Origin: Tsukamurella spumae
GTDB lineage: Bacteria > Actinomycetota > Actinomycetes > Mycobacteriales > Mycobacteriaceae
DNA: 46,329 bases
Direction of reading: 5' to 3'
Assembly (NCBI RefSeq): GCF_012396015.1
Contig: NZ_JAAXOQ010000030.1
Location: forward strand, 1-46,329
The position numbers and the translations under genes were made by a program. Below are positions 36,256 to 44,214 of the stretch, piece after piece. Under the pieces are notes generated by a model, which was not told where the DNA came from, ran no database searches, and saw nothing but the letters and a program-made list of their open reading frames with translations. How positions within the stretch are numbered: position 1 is the first letter of the stretch; each line of letters starts with the position of its first letter.

Positions 36256-36303
36256 GGCGGGCCGGCGGCGACCACACCGGATTCGCGCCTCGCCGCGGTC
36301 GGG

Positions 36304-36309
36304 CAAGAT
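36304..36309 (+). promoter_or_regulatory. -10 of ptpA
   Basis: CAAGAT with a 6-nt spacer to GTG at 36316. The first base departs from TANNNT. Confidence 0.4.
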
Positions 36310-36315
36310 GGTGGG

Positions 36316-36786
36316 GTGAGTACCCCGTTGCATGTCACGTTCGTGTGCACCGGCAACATCTGCCGGTCACCGATCGCCAGGATCGTTTACGAGCAGGCGG
36401 TGGCCGACGCCGGGCTCGCCGCCTCCGTGCGGGTCACCAGCGCCGGCACGGAGGGCTGGCACGAGGGTGCCCCGGCGGACTCCCGCGCCCAGGACGTGCT
36501 CGCCGAGGCGGGCTACGCCACCGGGCACAGCGCCGCGGAGATCACCGACGACCATCTCGGCGCCGACCTGGTGGTCGCGCTGCACCGCTCGCACGTGGCT
36601 CCGCTGCGCGGTCGCGGCGTTCCCGACGAACGACTGCGGCTCCTGCGCAGCTTCGACCCCGACGCCTCGCACGAGAGCGTGCCGGACCCGTTCTACGGCG
36701 ACCACGACGACTTCCGCACCACGCTGGCGCAGGTCGAGGCCTCGATGCCGGGAATGCTCGAGTGGACGCGAGAGCGCCTTGCCTAA
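36316..36786 (+). CDS. ptpA: Low-molecular-weight protein tyrosine phosphatase
   Basis: 156-residue LMW-PTP matching Rv2234. The catalytic P-loop is VCTGNICRSPIA, with nucleophile Cys11 and Arg17, and the general-acid Asp is in VPDPFYGDHDDF near residue 125. GTG at 36316 starts the P-loop strand at the right distance; the frame is open back to 36223. It forms an operon with SURF1, whose start lies inside its last codons. In pathogens PtpA is secreted into host cells; whether it is here is unknown. Confidence 0.95.
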   Translation: MSTPLHVTFVCTGNICRSPIARIVYEQAVADAGLAASVRVTSAGTEGWHEGAPADSRAQDVLAEAGYATGHSAAEITDDHLGADLVVALHRSHVAPLRGRGVPDERLRLLRSFDPDASHESVPDPFYGDHDDFRTTLAQVEASMPGMLEWTRERLA

Positions 36787-37660
36787 CTGGGTCAAGGTGG
36801 TCTTCCAGCCGCGGTGGATCGCGCTCGCCATCGCGGCGTTGGCCTTCACCGCGCTGTGCTGGTCGGTGCTCGCGCCCTGGCAGCTCGGCAAGAACAGCTC
36901 CACCAGCCAGCGCAACCAGGCCATCACCGACTCCGTGAACGCGACGCCCGTGCCCGCCGCGCAGCTGCTCGGCGGCCGCACGACGGTCCCGAAGGACGCG
37001 GAATGGCGCAAGGTCGTGCTCACGGGGCAGTACCGCGCGGACCAGCAGTCCCTCGCCCGGCTCCGCAATCAGGACGGCAAGCCCGCGTACGAGGTGCTGG
37101 TCCCGTTCGCCGCGAGCGACGGCGCGACCTACCTCGTGGACCGCGGCTTCGTCGCGACGCCCACCGGCGGCGTGGTGCCCGAGTTCGCGCCGCCACCGTC
37201 GGGCGTCGTGACGATCCAGGCCCGCGTCCGCGCCCCGGAGCAGACCGATCCGGCGCGGGGCCCGCGCACCGAGGGCGGCTACCTGCAGGTGTTCGCGATC
37301 GATCCGGCGGCCATCGGGCCTGCTCAGGGCATCACCCTCGCCCCCGGATACCTCAACCTCAGCGACGACCAGCCCGGCGGTCTCGACCCCGTGCCGCTGC
37401 CCATGCTCGACGCCGGGCCGTACCTGTCGTACGGCCTGCAGTGGCTGGCCTTCGGGATCATGGCGCCGCTCGCGATCGGCTACTTCGTGTGGGCCGAGGT
37501 CAAGCGCCGCCGGGAGGACAAGGCGGTCTTCGACGCGGGGACGGCGGACCCCTCCGCCCCGGTCGACGGTGCCGAGGTCGTCGAGGACGCGCCCGAGATC
37601 ACGCCCGAGGCCGCGCGCGCCGCCAGGCTCGCCGACCGGTACGGACGCAGAGGACAGTAG
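36779..37660 (+). CDS. SURF1 family cytochrome oxidase assembly protein
   Basis: 293-residue SURF1-type protein matching Rv2235. It has an N-terminal membrane helix (WIALAIAALAFTALCWSVLAPWQLGKN), a large external domain (WRKVVLTGQYRADQQSLARLRNQDGKPAYEVLVPFA) and a C-terminal helix (YLSYGLQWLAFGIMAPLAIGYFVW). SURF1 assists haem a insertion into cytochrome c oxidase subunit I. The start appears to be TTG at 36779, giving LPNWVKVVFQPRW after 8 nt of overlap with ptpA; no ATG fits, so the start is uncertain. The 3' end overlaps cobD by 62 bp. Confidence 0.85.
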   Translation: MPNWVKVVFQPRWIALAIAALAFTALCWSVLAPWQLGKNSSTSQRNQAITDSVNATPVPAAQLLGGRTTVPKDAEWRKVVLTGQYRADQQSLARLRNQDGKPAYEVLVPFAASDGATYLVDRGFVATPTGGVVPEFAPPPSGVVTIQARVRAPEQTDPARGPRTEGGYLQVFAIDPAAIGPAQGITLAPGYLNLSDDQPGGLDPVPLPMLDAGPYLSYGLQWLAFGIMAPLAIGYFVWAEVKRRREDKAVFDAGTADPSAPVDGAEVVEDAPEITPEAARAARLADRYGRRGQ

Positions 37661-38531
37661 CGACCAGCGCGCCGAACTCGACGTTCCGCGACAGGGCCGC
37701 TGCCCGCCGCAGGTCGCCCGGCTCCGGCGCCCGGCCGTCGCCGAGTGTCGGCCGCAGCTCCACGCCGTGCGCGTACTGCGTGCAGCCGCCGAGCTGCAGC
37801 CCCAGCGCCCCGGCCGCCGTCGCCTCCGCCACGCCCGCGTTGGGGCTCGGGTGCTTGCGTGCGTCGTTCCGCCACGCGCGCAGGGCGTCCGACGGTGCCC
37901 CGCCCACCGTCGGGGCCAGGGCGACGGTGACGGCACCCGCCAGCCGGGCGGGCACGTAGTTGAGAGCGTCGTCGAGCCTGGCGGACGCCCAGCCGAACTC
38001 GGCGTACCGGTCGTTGCGGTAGCCGACCATGGCGTCGAGCGTGTTCGCCGCGCGGTACGCGAGCAGGCCCGGGAGGCCTGCGACGGCGCCCCAGAACAGC
38101 GGAGCCACCGCGGCGTCGGAGGTGTTCTCGGCGACGGATTCGGTGGCGGCCCGGGCGAGTCCGGCGGTGTCGAGGACCGACGGGTCGCGGCCGCAGAGGC
38201 TCGGCAGCAGGGCTCGCGCGGCGGGGAGGTCGTCGCGCTCGAGGTCGGCACCGAGCGTGGCGCCGACCCTCCGCAGTCCCGCTCCCCCGACGACGGCCCA
38301 CGTGCCGATCGCGGTGGCGCCGGGGACCTTCCGCGCCGCGTACCCCAGCGCCGCGGCGCCGCCCACGAGGATCGCGGTGTGGGCGGCGCCCCGGAACTTC
38401 GACGGGGCGTACATCCTGGCCTCGAGAGCCAGTGCCGCGGTGCCGAACCCGGCCACCGGGTGATAGCGGTGCGGGTCGCCGAGGAGCTCGTCGGCGAGGA
38501 CGCCGAGGGCCAGTTCGGTGGAGCGGTTCAC
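37599..38531 (-). CDS. cobD: Adenosylcobinamide-phosphate synthase
   Basis: 310-residue CobD/CbiB membrane enzyme that attaches aminopropanol phosphate to adenosylcobyric acid in B12 synthesis. Several hydrophobic segments and motifs are seen: LGVLADELLGDPHRYHPVAGFG, AESVAENTSDAAVAPLFWGAVAGLPGLLAYRAANTLDAMVG and APTVGGAPSDALRAWRNDARKHPSPNAG. GTG at 38531 (VNRSTELAL) has CAGGAT 6 nt upstream; the frame is open further to 38726 across the ferredoxin-reductase 3' end. Its own 3' end overlaps SURF1. Confidence 0.92.
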   Translation of the reverse strand: MNRSTELALGVLADELLGDPHRYHPVAGFGTAALALEARMYAPSKFRGAAHTAILVGGAAALGYAARKVPGATAIGTWAVVGGAGLRRVGATLGADLERDDLPAARALLPSLCGRDPSVLDTAGLARAATESVAENTSDAAVAPLFWGAVAGLPGLLAYRAANTLDAMVGYRNDRYAEFGWASARLDDALNYVPARLAGAVTVALAPTVGGAPSDALRAWRNDARKHPSPNAGVAEATAAGALGLQLGGCTQYAHGVELRPTLGDGRAPEPGDLRRAAALSRNVEFGALVATVLCVRTGRRAWRRARPRA

Positions 38532-38537
38532 GGCTCG

Positions 38538-38543
38538 ATCCTG
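38538..38543 (-). promoter_or_regulatory. -10 of cobD
   Basis: CAGGAT on the minus strand, 6-nt spacer to GTG at 38531. Confidence 0.45.
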
Positions 38544-38554
38544 CCAGCCGCGAT

Positions 38555-39811
38555 TCAGCCGGCGGGCTGCGCCTCCAGGAGGGACCTCAGCGGGGTCTCG
38601 AGGTCCGCCAGCAGCGCCCGGTCCGGAGCGAGCCCCTGCGCGATCGCGCGCTTGCTGAACATGAACTCCTGCGCCCGGTTGACGCAGTCCGCCGCGATGA
38701 GGCGGCCCTGCGCGAAGTAGAAGCACGCGAAGCCGCGCCCGTCGGCCGGGTCACCGCGCAGCACGATCTCGTCGTACCCCGCGTTCAGGCCCGCGATCTG
38801 CAGTTTCAGGTCGTACTGATCGGACCAGAACCACGGCAGCGCGGCGATCTCCTTCTGCCCGCCGCAGATCGCGGCGGCGACGCTCTTGGCCTGCTCCATC
38901 GCGTTCGGCACCGACTCCAGCCGCAGCCGACGGCCGTAGCGCGTGTCGTGGTAGCTCGCGCAGTCCCCGGCGGCGAAGACGTGCGGGTCGCTCGTGCGCC
39001 CGTACGCGTCGATGACGACGCCGTTGTCGACCGGCAGCCCCGCCGCCGCCGCGAGTTCGACATTGGGGACCACGCCGACGCCGACGATGACCAGCTCGGC
39101 GCGGACGAGCTCACCGTCGGACAGGCGGACGCCCGTGACCCGGCCGTCGTCACCCTCGAGGCCCGCGACGCCGACGCCCACGCGGATGTCGACGCCCTCC
39201 TCGCGGTGCACCCGGTCGTAGAACTCGGAGACCTCGGGCGCGGTGACGCGCTGCAGCACACGGTCGGCGACCTCGATCACCGTGACCCCGATCCCGAGCT
39301 TGCGCAGCGAAGCGGCCGTCTCCAGCCCGATGTAACCGGCGCCGATGATGACGGCGTGGCGCGCCGTCGCCGTGTCCTCGCGGATGCGCCCGATGTCGGC
39401 GGCGTCGCGCAGGTAATGGACCCCCTCGAGGTCGGCTCCGGGCAGCTCCAGGCGTCGCGGCCGGGCTCCGAGGCACAGCACGAGCTCGTCGTAGCCGAGG
39501 CTCTCCCCGTCCTCGAGGTCGACGGTGCGGGCCTCGCGGTCGATGCCGACGACCCGTCCCTGCCGGAAGTCGACCCCCTCCTTGGTGTAGAAGTCGGGCT
39601 TGCGGATGAGCAGGTCGTCCAGCGTCGTCGTGCCTGCCAGGTAGGTCTTCGACAGCGGCGGGCGCTGGTACGGCAGGGAGGGCTCGTCGCCGATCAGCAG
39701 GATCCGCCCCTCCCATCCGTCCTGGCGCAGGCCCGCGCACAGCTGCGCGCCGGCGTGGCCGGCGCCGACGATGACGACGCGCTCGGGCTTCGGGAACCGT
39801 TCGTCGTTCAT
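38555..39811 (-). CDS. FAD-dependent ferredoxin reductase of a P450 system
   Basis: 418-residue NAD(P)H-ferredoxin reductase of the rhodocoxin/putidaredoxin-reductase type. The FAD site is VVIVGAGHAGAQLCAGLRQDG (G16, G18, G21), followed by PYQRPPLSKTYLAG; the NAD(P)H site is IIGAGYIGLETAASLRKLG and the second FAD motif is HVFAAGDCASYHD. It passes electrons from NADH to the 2Fe-2S ferredoxin encoded at 41303. Its ATG overlaps the P450 stop in ATGA (39808-39811), showing coupling. A reductase C-terminal domain is present. It is the last gene of the operon. Confidence 0.95.
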   Translation of the reverse strand: MNDERFPKPERVVIVGAGHAGAQLCAGLRQDGWEGRILLIGDEPSLPYQRPPLSKTYLAGTTTLDDLLIRKPDFYTKEGVDFRQGRVVGIDREARTVDLEDGESLGYDELVLCLGARPRRLELPGADLEGVHYLRDAADIGRIREDTATARHAVIIGAGYIGLETAASLRKLGIGVTVIEVADRVLQRVTAPEVSEFYDRVHREEGVDIRVGVGVAGLEGDDGRVTGVRLSDGELVRAELVIVGVGVVPNVELAAAAGLPVDNGVVIDAYGRTSDPHVFAAGDCASYHDTRYGRRLRLESVPNAMEQAKSVAAAICGGQKEIAALPWFWSDQYDLKLQIAGLNAGYDEIVLRGDPADGRGFACFYFAQGRLIAADCVNRAQEFMFSKRAIAQGLAPDRALLADLETPLRSLLEAQPAG

Positions 39812-41232
39812 CGGGACGCCTCCTCCGAGTCGTCCGAGCGACGTGGCGTGAGGGTGACCATCATCTTCTCGTAGCCCTTCACGAAGTTGGACTGCACGTA
39901 CGCGGGCTCGCCGATCACCGTGATGTCCTCGAAACGCGGGAGCAGTTCCTCCCACAGGATGCGCAACTGCATCTCCGCGAGGCGGTTGCCCATGCAGCGG
40001 TGCACGCCGAAGCCGAAGGCGATGTGGTTGCGGGCGTTCTTGCGGTCGATCACGAAGTCGTCGGGATTCTCGAACTGGCGCTCGTCGCGGTTGCCCGAGG
40101 CGTACCACATGACCACCTGATCGCCCTTGCGGATGAACTGCCCGCCGAAGTGCACATCCCTCGTCGCGACGCGGCGCATGTACGCGAGCGGCGTCTGCCA
40201 GCGGATGATCTCCGAAACCATGTTGGTGATGAGCGACGGGTCCGCCTTGAGCTTGGCGAACTGGTCCGGGAAGCGGTTGAGCGCGAGCACACCGCCCGAC
40301 ATCGAGTTGCGGGTGGTGTCGTTGCCGCCCACGATGAGCAGCGTCAGGTTGCCCAGGAACTCCAGCGGCCGGTTGATCAGGTCCTTGGTGTCCTCGGAGG
40401 TCTGCATCAGCGTGATCAGGTCGAACCCGGGCTCCTCGCCGGCCTCCCGACGCGCGGCCTTGTCGTACCAGAGGTCCATGAAGGCGCGGGCCATCTCGCC
40501 CGTGGCCTCGTAGAAGCCGTCGAGGTCAGTGGTGCCGCCGGTGCCCTGCCCGGTGCCGCTGATCGTGTCGGACCAGTAGGTCAGCTTGCGCCGCTGGTCG
40601 TAGGGGAAGTCCAGCAGCGTCGCGAGCATGCGGCCCGTGATCTCCATCGACACACGATCGACCCAGTCGAAGGGCTCGCCGATCGGCAGGCCGTCGAGGA
40701 CCTCCTGGACCCGCTCGCGGATGAGCGACTCCATCTCCTTGAGATTCTTCGGAGCCACCACGCCCTGCACGGCCTTGCGCTGCACGTCGTGCTTCGGCGG
40801 GTCCATGGCGATGAACATGGCGATGTCGAGCGGGGGCTGACCGAGCACGATGTACGGCTCCGCCGAGAAGGTGTCCGGATCGGTGTCGACGGCGCGGATG
40901 TCGTCGTAGCGCGTGATCGACCAGAACGGCCCGAACGGACTCTCCGACCGGTAATGCACCGGGGCCTCGTCGCGCAGGCGGGCGAAGTACGGATACCACT
41001 TGCCCTGCCGGTTCATGAACGGGTTGCTGACGTCGATGTCGGTGAGGGGCACGTCCGCCGGATCCGGGATCGGCTGTTCGACGAAGGTGACCGGCTTGCT
41101 GATGCCGGTGAAGCGCTTCGCACGCTCCACGAGGTGCGCCGCCTGCACCTGCCGGTCGACGGGCACCGTCGACTGCACCTTGTCCAGTACGCGGGCCTTG
41201 GCCCGCTCGAGAACGCTGTCCGTGGTGTTCAT
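39808..41232 (-). CDS. Cytochrome P450, CYP153-type alkane/fatty acid hydroxylase
   Basis: 474-residue cytochrome P450 resembling CYP153 terminal alkane hydroxylases. The I-helix is LLIVGGNDTTRNSM, the ExxR motif is in MVSEIIRWQTP, and the haem-binding loop is HIAFGFGVHRCMGN with Cys413. CYP153-like features include FIAMDPPKHDVQRKAVQGVV, MGNRLAEMQLRILWEELL and a C-terminal NFVKGYEKMMV. It should hydroxylate medium-chain alkanes or fatty acids at the terminal carbon. The start ATG at 41232 gives MNTTDSVLERAK. It forms an operon with the upstream ferredoxin and overlapping reductase genes. Confidence 0.93.
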   Translation of the reverse strand: MNTTDSVLERAKARVLDKVQSTVPVDRQVQAAHLVERAKRFTGISKPVTFVEQPIPDPADVPLTDIDVSNPFMNRQGKWYPYFARLRDEAPVHYRSESPFGPFWSITRYDDIRAVDTDPDTFSAEPYIVLGQPPLDIAMFIAMDPPKHDVQRKAVQGVVAPKNLKEMESLIRERVQEVLDGLPIGEPFDWVDRVSMEITGRMLATLLDFPYDQRRKLTYWSDTISGTGQGTGGTTDLDGFYEATGEMARAFMDLWYDKAARREAGEEPGFDLITLMQTSEDTKDLINRPLEFLGNLTLLIVGGNDTTRNSMSGGVLALNRFPDQFAKLKADPSLITNMVSEIIRWQTPLAYMRRVATRDVHFGGQFIRKGDQVVMWYASGNRDERQFENPDDFVIDRKNARNHIAFGFGVHRCMGNRLAEMQLRILWEELLPRFEDITVIGEPAYVQSNFVKGYEKMMVTLTPRRSDDSEEASR

Positions 41233-41302
41233 GATTCCGTTCGACCGCCTGTCTGATGGGAGAGTCTTTGGGCTGCTAGAATTTTCGGGCTGTTGAGCGC
41301 GG

Positions 41303-41623
41303 CTACATCTGGTACTCGGGCAGGTGCACCAGGATCCCGTCGAGCTTGGCCTGGGCCCGCACCTGGCAGGCGAGGCGCGAGTTCGGCACGCACTCCGGCG
41401 ACATCTCGACCATCTGGCTCTCCTCGTCGGAGCGCGTGCCGGTGACGCCGATCCAGTCCGCATCGACGATGACGTGGCAGGTGCCGCAGGCGGATTCGCC
41501 GCCGCAGTCCCCATCGATGCCGGGGACGCCGTTGCTCGTCGCGATCTCCATCAGCGACTCGCCCTCGACGAGGTCGACGTCGTGGACGGTGCCGTCGTGT
41601 TCGACGAAGGTGACTGTCGACAT
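41303..41623 (-). CDS. 2Fe-2S ferredoxin (adrenodoxin type)
   Basis: 106-residue vertebrate-type [2Fe-2S] ferredoxin, the electron carrier between the reductase and P450. The cluster cysteines are C40, C46, C49 and C86 in the pattern CGGESACGTC ... RLACQ. The start ATG at 41623 is preceded by AGAGGGATG, a plausible ribosome-binding site, so this gene is leadered. It lies 70 nt upstream of the P450 gene. The candidate promoter is ~105 nt upstream. Confidence 0.95.
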   Translation of the reverse strand: MSTVTFVEHDGTVHDVDLVEGESLMEIATSNGVPGIDGDCGGESACGTCHVIVDADWIGVTGTRSDEESQMVEMSPECVPNSRLACQVRAQAKLDGILVHLPEYQM

Positions 41624-41727
41624 GGTTCATCCCTCTTCCGTGTGCTGCTGGTCCCTGCGGTTCTCGCGGGCTCCGTGCTCCCCTTGCGGGTGAGGGGCCG
41701 CTGCGGGGCTGCTTCGGCCTGCTTACA

Positions 41728-41755
41728 ACGCTATGAGCAGGTGACAGGGCTCACA
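41728..41755 (-). promoter_or_regulatory. Candidate promoter and operator of the CYP153 operon
   Basis: On the minus strand TAGCGT (41733-41728) is a -10-like hexamer. It abuts a dyad, TATGAGC-N10-GCTCACA (41732-41755 plus strand), matching in six of seven positions. The 14 bases at 41725-41738 recur at 45398-45411 upstream of the VOC gene. The regulator gene ends ~70 bp further upstream, so this site probably drives ferredoxin-P450-reductase transcription with a leader of about 100 nt. Confidence 0.4.
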
Positions 41756-41827
41756 ATGGTGTCCCGCGCCATTCCGGGGAGCCGCGACTGGTGCGGGGAG
41801 CCACCCCGCCGAGAGCGGGCGCGGAGG

Positions 41828-43093
41828 TCAGTCGTCGGCGACGGGATCGGCCGCGGCGAGGCGGAGGGCGGCCTCGATCTCGCGCCGGCGGCTGAGTACC
41901 GCGTGGCCGAGGAGGTCCTCGACCTTCTCCATCCGGTTCACCACCGTGTTCTTGTTGACGCCGAGTCGTCGGGCCGTCCGGATCGGGCTGAGGTTCTCGT
42001 CCAGGTAGACCTGCACCGTGCTGCGCAGCCGCGCCGCCTGCTCGTCGTCGACGGCAAGGGGGCCGAGCTCCGCGCGCACGAATCGCTGCGCAGCAACGGG
42101 ATCCGCGGTGAGCAACTCCAGCAACGCGACATCGTGATGGAACACCACCCGCTCGCTCCGGTTCCCCGCGAACCGCGCGACGCGGCGCGCCGCAGTGGCC
42201 TCGTCGTGCGTGCGGATCAGCCCGTCGATGCCGGGCGACGCATCGCCGACGGTGACGTGAACCGGGTCGGGAACCACGAGTTCCGCACGGACGCGATCGA
42301 GGTCGTGCGCGATGACCCGTGCCCACCCCCACACGACCCAGTTCCCCACGGGCACGAGCATGACCTCTCCCCCGCGACCGACGACCGATCCGACTCGAGC
42401 GGCGACGGATTCCAGGGTCACGGCGTGCCGGCCGTCGGGTTCGGACGGTTCCATCCAGACGATGAACCCCACATGGGTGCCACTGACGTCGTAGCGCAGC
42501 GCGGCCGACGCCCGGTCAGCCGGCATCGAGCCGCCGTCGAGAAGCTCGCGGACGGTCTCGGCGCGCAGCACGGCCGCGCCGCGGTTCCGCCGAGCACGTT
42601 CCTCGATGTAGGTATGGGTGAGCTGCACCGACACGGCGTCGACGTAGGCGAAGAAGAAGCGCGACGCGCGGAGCAACGCCTCGGCTCGCACGTCGTCGTC
42701 GGCCTCGAGCCTGCTGATCGTGGTCTGCCATGCGGCCTCGACGAGCTCATGACCGAGGCGGTAGGCGCGCAGCATCGCGTGCAGCTCGATGCCGCGGTGG
42801 ACCAGCTCGGCCGGCCAGGCGGCGGCGACGGGCGGGGGGTCGAGCTCCGCGGTCCGCGAGCTGCGCCGCAGCCCGCGCCACACGTCGTGCAGGGTCCGCG
42901 TGGCGACGGTGCCGGTCATGCGGCGCAGGTCCTCGTCGCCGTCCTCCGCGAACTCCTCGACGCGGGTGTAGATCGCCTCGAGGATCTCGTCGCTCAGTCG
43001 GTCGGGGTCGATGGCGTCCGCCAGGCCGCCGAGGAGCGCCTCGATGGCCCGATCGCGGTCGGTCCCCGCGGAGCCGAGGTCGATCTCTGCCAT
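41828..43093 (-). CDS. PucR/CdaR-type helix-turn-helix regulator
   Basis: 421-residue regulator. The N-terminal two thirds carry a helical sensor region and a GGDEF-like domain of the PucR family (around HVGFIVWMEPSE and HVTVGDASPGIDGLIRTHDEA). The C-terminal HTH_30-type DNA-binding domain (LSPIRTARRLGVNKNTVVNRMEKVEDLLG) lies near residues 355-385. It is upstream of and codirectional with the ferredoxin-P450-reductase genes, 204 bp away, and is the likely activator of them in response to alkane or fatty acid. CYP153 operons elsewhere often have AraC-type regulators, so a PucR type is of interest. The start ATG is at 43093; a weak GGGA sequence precedes it. Confidence 0.88.
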   Translation of the reverse strand: MAEIDLGSAGTDRDRAIEALLGGLADAIDPDRLSDEILEAIYTRVEEFAEDGDEDLRRMTGTVATRTLHDVWRGLRRSSRTAELDPPPVAAAWPAELVHRGIELHAMLRAYRLGHELVEAAWQTTISRLEADDDVRAEALLRASRFFFAYVDAVSVQLTHTYIEERARRNRGAAVLRAETVRELLDGGSMPADRASAALRYDVSGTHVGFIVWMEPSEPDGRHAVTLESVAARVGSVVGRGGEVMLVPVGNWVVWGWARVIAHDLDRVRAELVVPDPVHVTVGDASPGIDGLIRTHDEATAARRVARFAGNRSERVVFHHDVALLELLTADPVAAQRFVRAELGPLAVDDEQAARLRSTVQVYLDENLSPIRTARRLGVNKNTVVNRMEKVEDLLGHAVLSRRREIEAALRLAAADPVADD

Positions 43094-43190
43094 GCGTTCC
43101 CGTCCCGATCCGAGGCGCCCACGACGCCGGCCTGCCCGATGCGCCGCTCATGGTAGCCACCCGCGCCGCCCCGGCGGGCCGCCTCGCCCA

Positions 43191-43517
43191 TCAGCCGTGC
43201 GGTACGCGGCGGCGCCACCACGACTGCGACCGCCAGGAGTACGGGTCCTCCACGGTCACGAGCAGGAATCGGCGATCCAGCTCCTCGACCGCGACTCGCA
43301 GTCGCCGAGCTCTGCGACCGCCGTTGCGCATCATGCTCTCAAGGCGATCCCGTGCGTCCGTGAGCACGTTGCCGTCGCAGCACTCACATCCCGTGCGATA
43401 GCCGTAGTCACCGTCGCGGACACGTTGTTCGGTCCGCTCGACGTGCTCGCGCCATTCGTTCAGCAACGTGATGGCGGGAACCGCGGGCCGCGGTTTCCGC
43501 GGCCGATGCGGATTCAC
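43191..43517 (-). CDS. Hypothetical protein with Cys cluster
   Basis: Unrecognised protein. The C-terminal ~95 residues look genuinely coding: LNEWREHVERTEQRVRDGDYG, GCECCDGNVLTDARDRLESM, VAVEELDRRFLLVTVEDPYSW and WWRRRVPHG. The CECC cluster could bind a metal. GTG at 43517 gives 108 residues, and a TTG nearer the middle is also possible; the frame extends back to 43796 but the extra N-terminus is low-quality Arg/Gly/Pro. No good ribosome site was seen. It lies between the P450 regulator and the plus-strand cassette and is divergent from the cassette. Function unknown. Confidence 0.5.
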   Translation of the reverse strand: MNPHRPRKPRPAVPAITLLNEWREHVERTEQRVRDGDYGYRTGCECCDGNVLTDARDRLESMMRNGGRRARRLRVAVEELDRRFLLVTVEDPYSWRSQSWWRRRVPHG

Positions 43518-43716
43518 CGCTGCGGGGCGGACGCCCCGTTCTTCGAAGAGAGTGTCATTCGCGGCGCCGTGACGTGGCGCGGCCGGTGCGGGGCGGCCGA
43601 GTCGCCGCAGGGAATACCGTAGCGCAGCACATCGGGAACCGAACCGCCTCCTGATGCGTCCAATGTATAGGGGGACCGCCGACCGCCACCGAGGTCTCCC
43701 GACGAAGGAAGCGTCG

Positions 43717-44214
43717 ATGGTGGAACCCCGTTCATCCTGCTGGGACGAGCCCCAGCAGCGCCCGTTCGCAGCAGTTCCCGCGGATTCGGTACTCACTCAC
43801 CTCGGCAAGATATCGGCCGGCGTCGCCGTGTTCAACGAGGTCCCGCTGTGGCGCGAGCATGCGGTGGAACGTTGGGTGGAGGTCGATGTCTCCATGATCG
43901 AGGGAGCACAGACCATCGAGGAAACGGTTCGGCAGGTGCGGCGGAGACCGCAGTCGGCACGATCGCGGAAGAAGGACTGCGTTCGCTACTTCCGCGCCGG
44001 CGACCTGATGGATGCCGGATACTTCCCGATGCGCACGCCCTCGATCGGCATCCCTCGACACGTGAGTGTCTACGGCGACATGACGGACATGATGGCCCGA
44101 GCGGACAAGGATTTCGGTGCGACTCTGATCGATCAGGCCGTACACCGCTGGTGGTGGGACCTGCCCGGTCGTGCCACACTGGAATCGATTGAACTTGCAA
44201 GGAGGCTCCCCTGA
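43717..44214 (+). CDS. Unrecognised protein, first gene of a two-gene cassette
   Basis: 165-residue protein that I do not recognise. It has no signal peptide or membrane helix. It is notable for WREHAVERWVEVDVSMIEGAQTI, a basic stretch (RQVRRRPQSARSRKKDCVR), a compact block YFRAGDLMDAGYFPMRTPSIGIP, VSVYGDMTDMMARAD and a Trp-rich VHRWWWDLPG. Base composition is visibly less GC-rich than the neighbouring core genes. ATG at 43717 has AAGGAAG 5 nt upstream; the frame is open to 43654. The stop overlaps the next gene's start (TGATG at 44212-44216), so the two are translationally coupled. An orphan toxin-like domain with a partner is one possibility, with no motif evidence. Confidence 0.6.
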   Translation: MVEPRSSCWDEPQQRPFAAVPADSVLTHLGKISAGVAVFNEVPLWREHAVERWVEVDVSMIEGAQTIEETVRQVRRRPQSARSRKKDCVRYFRAGDLMDAGYFPMRTPSIGIPRHVSVYGDMTDMMARADKDFGATLIDQAVHRWWWDLPGRATLESIELARRLP

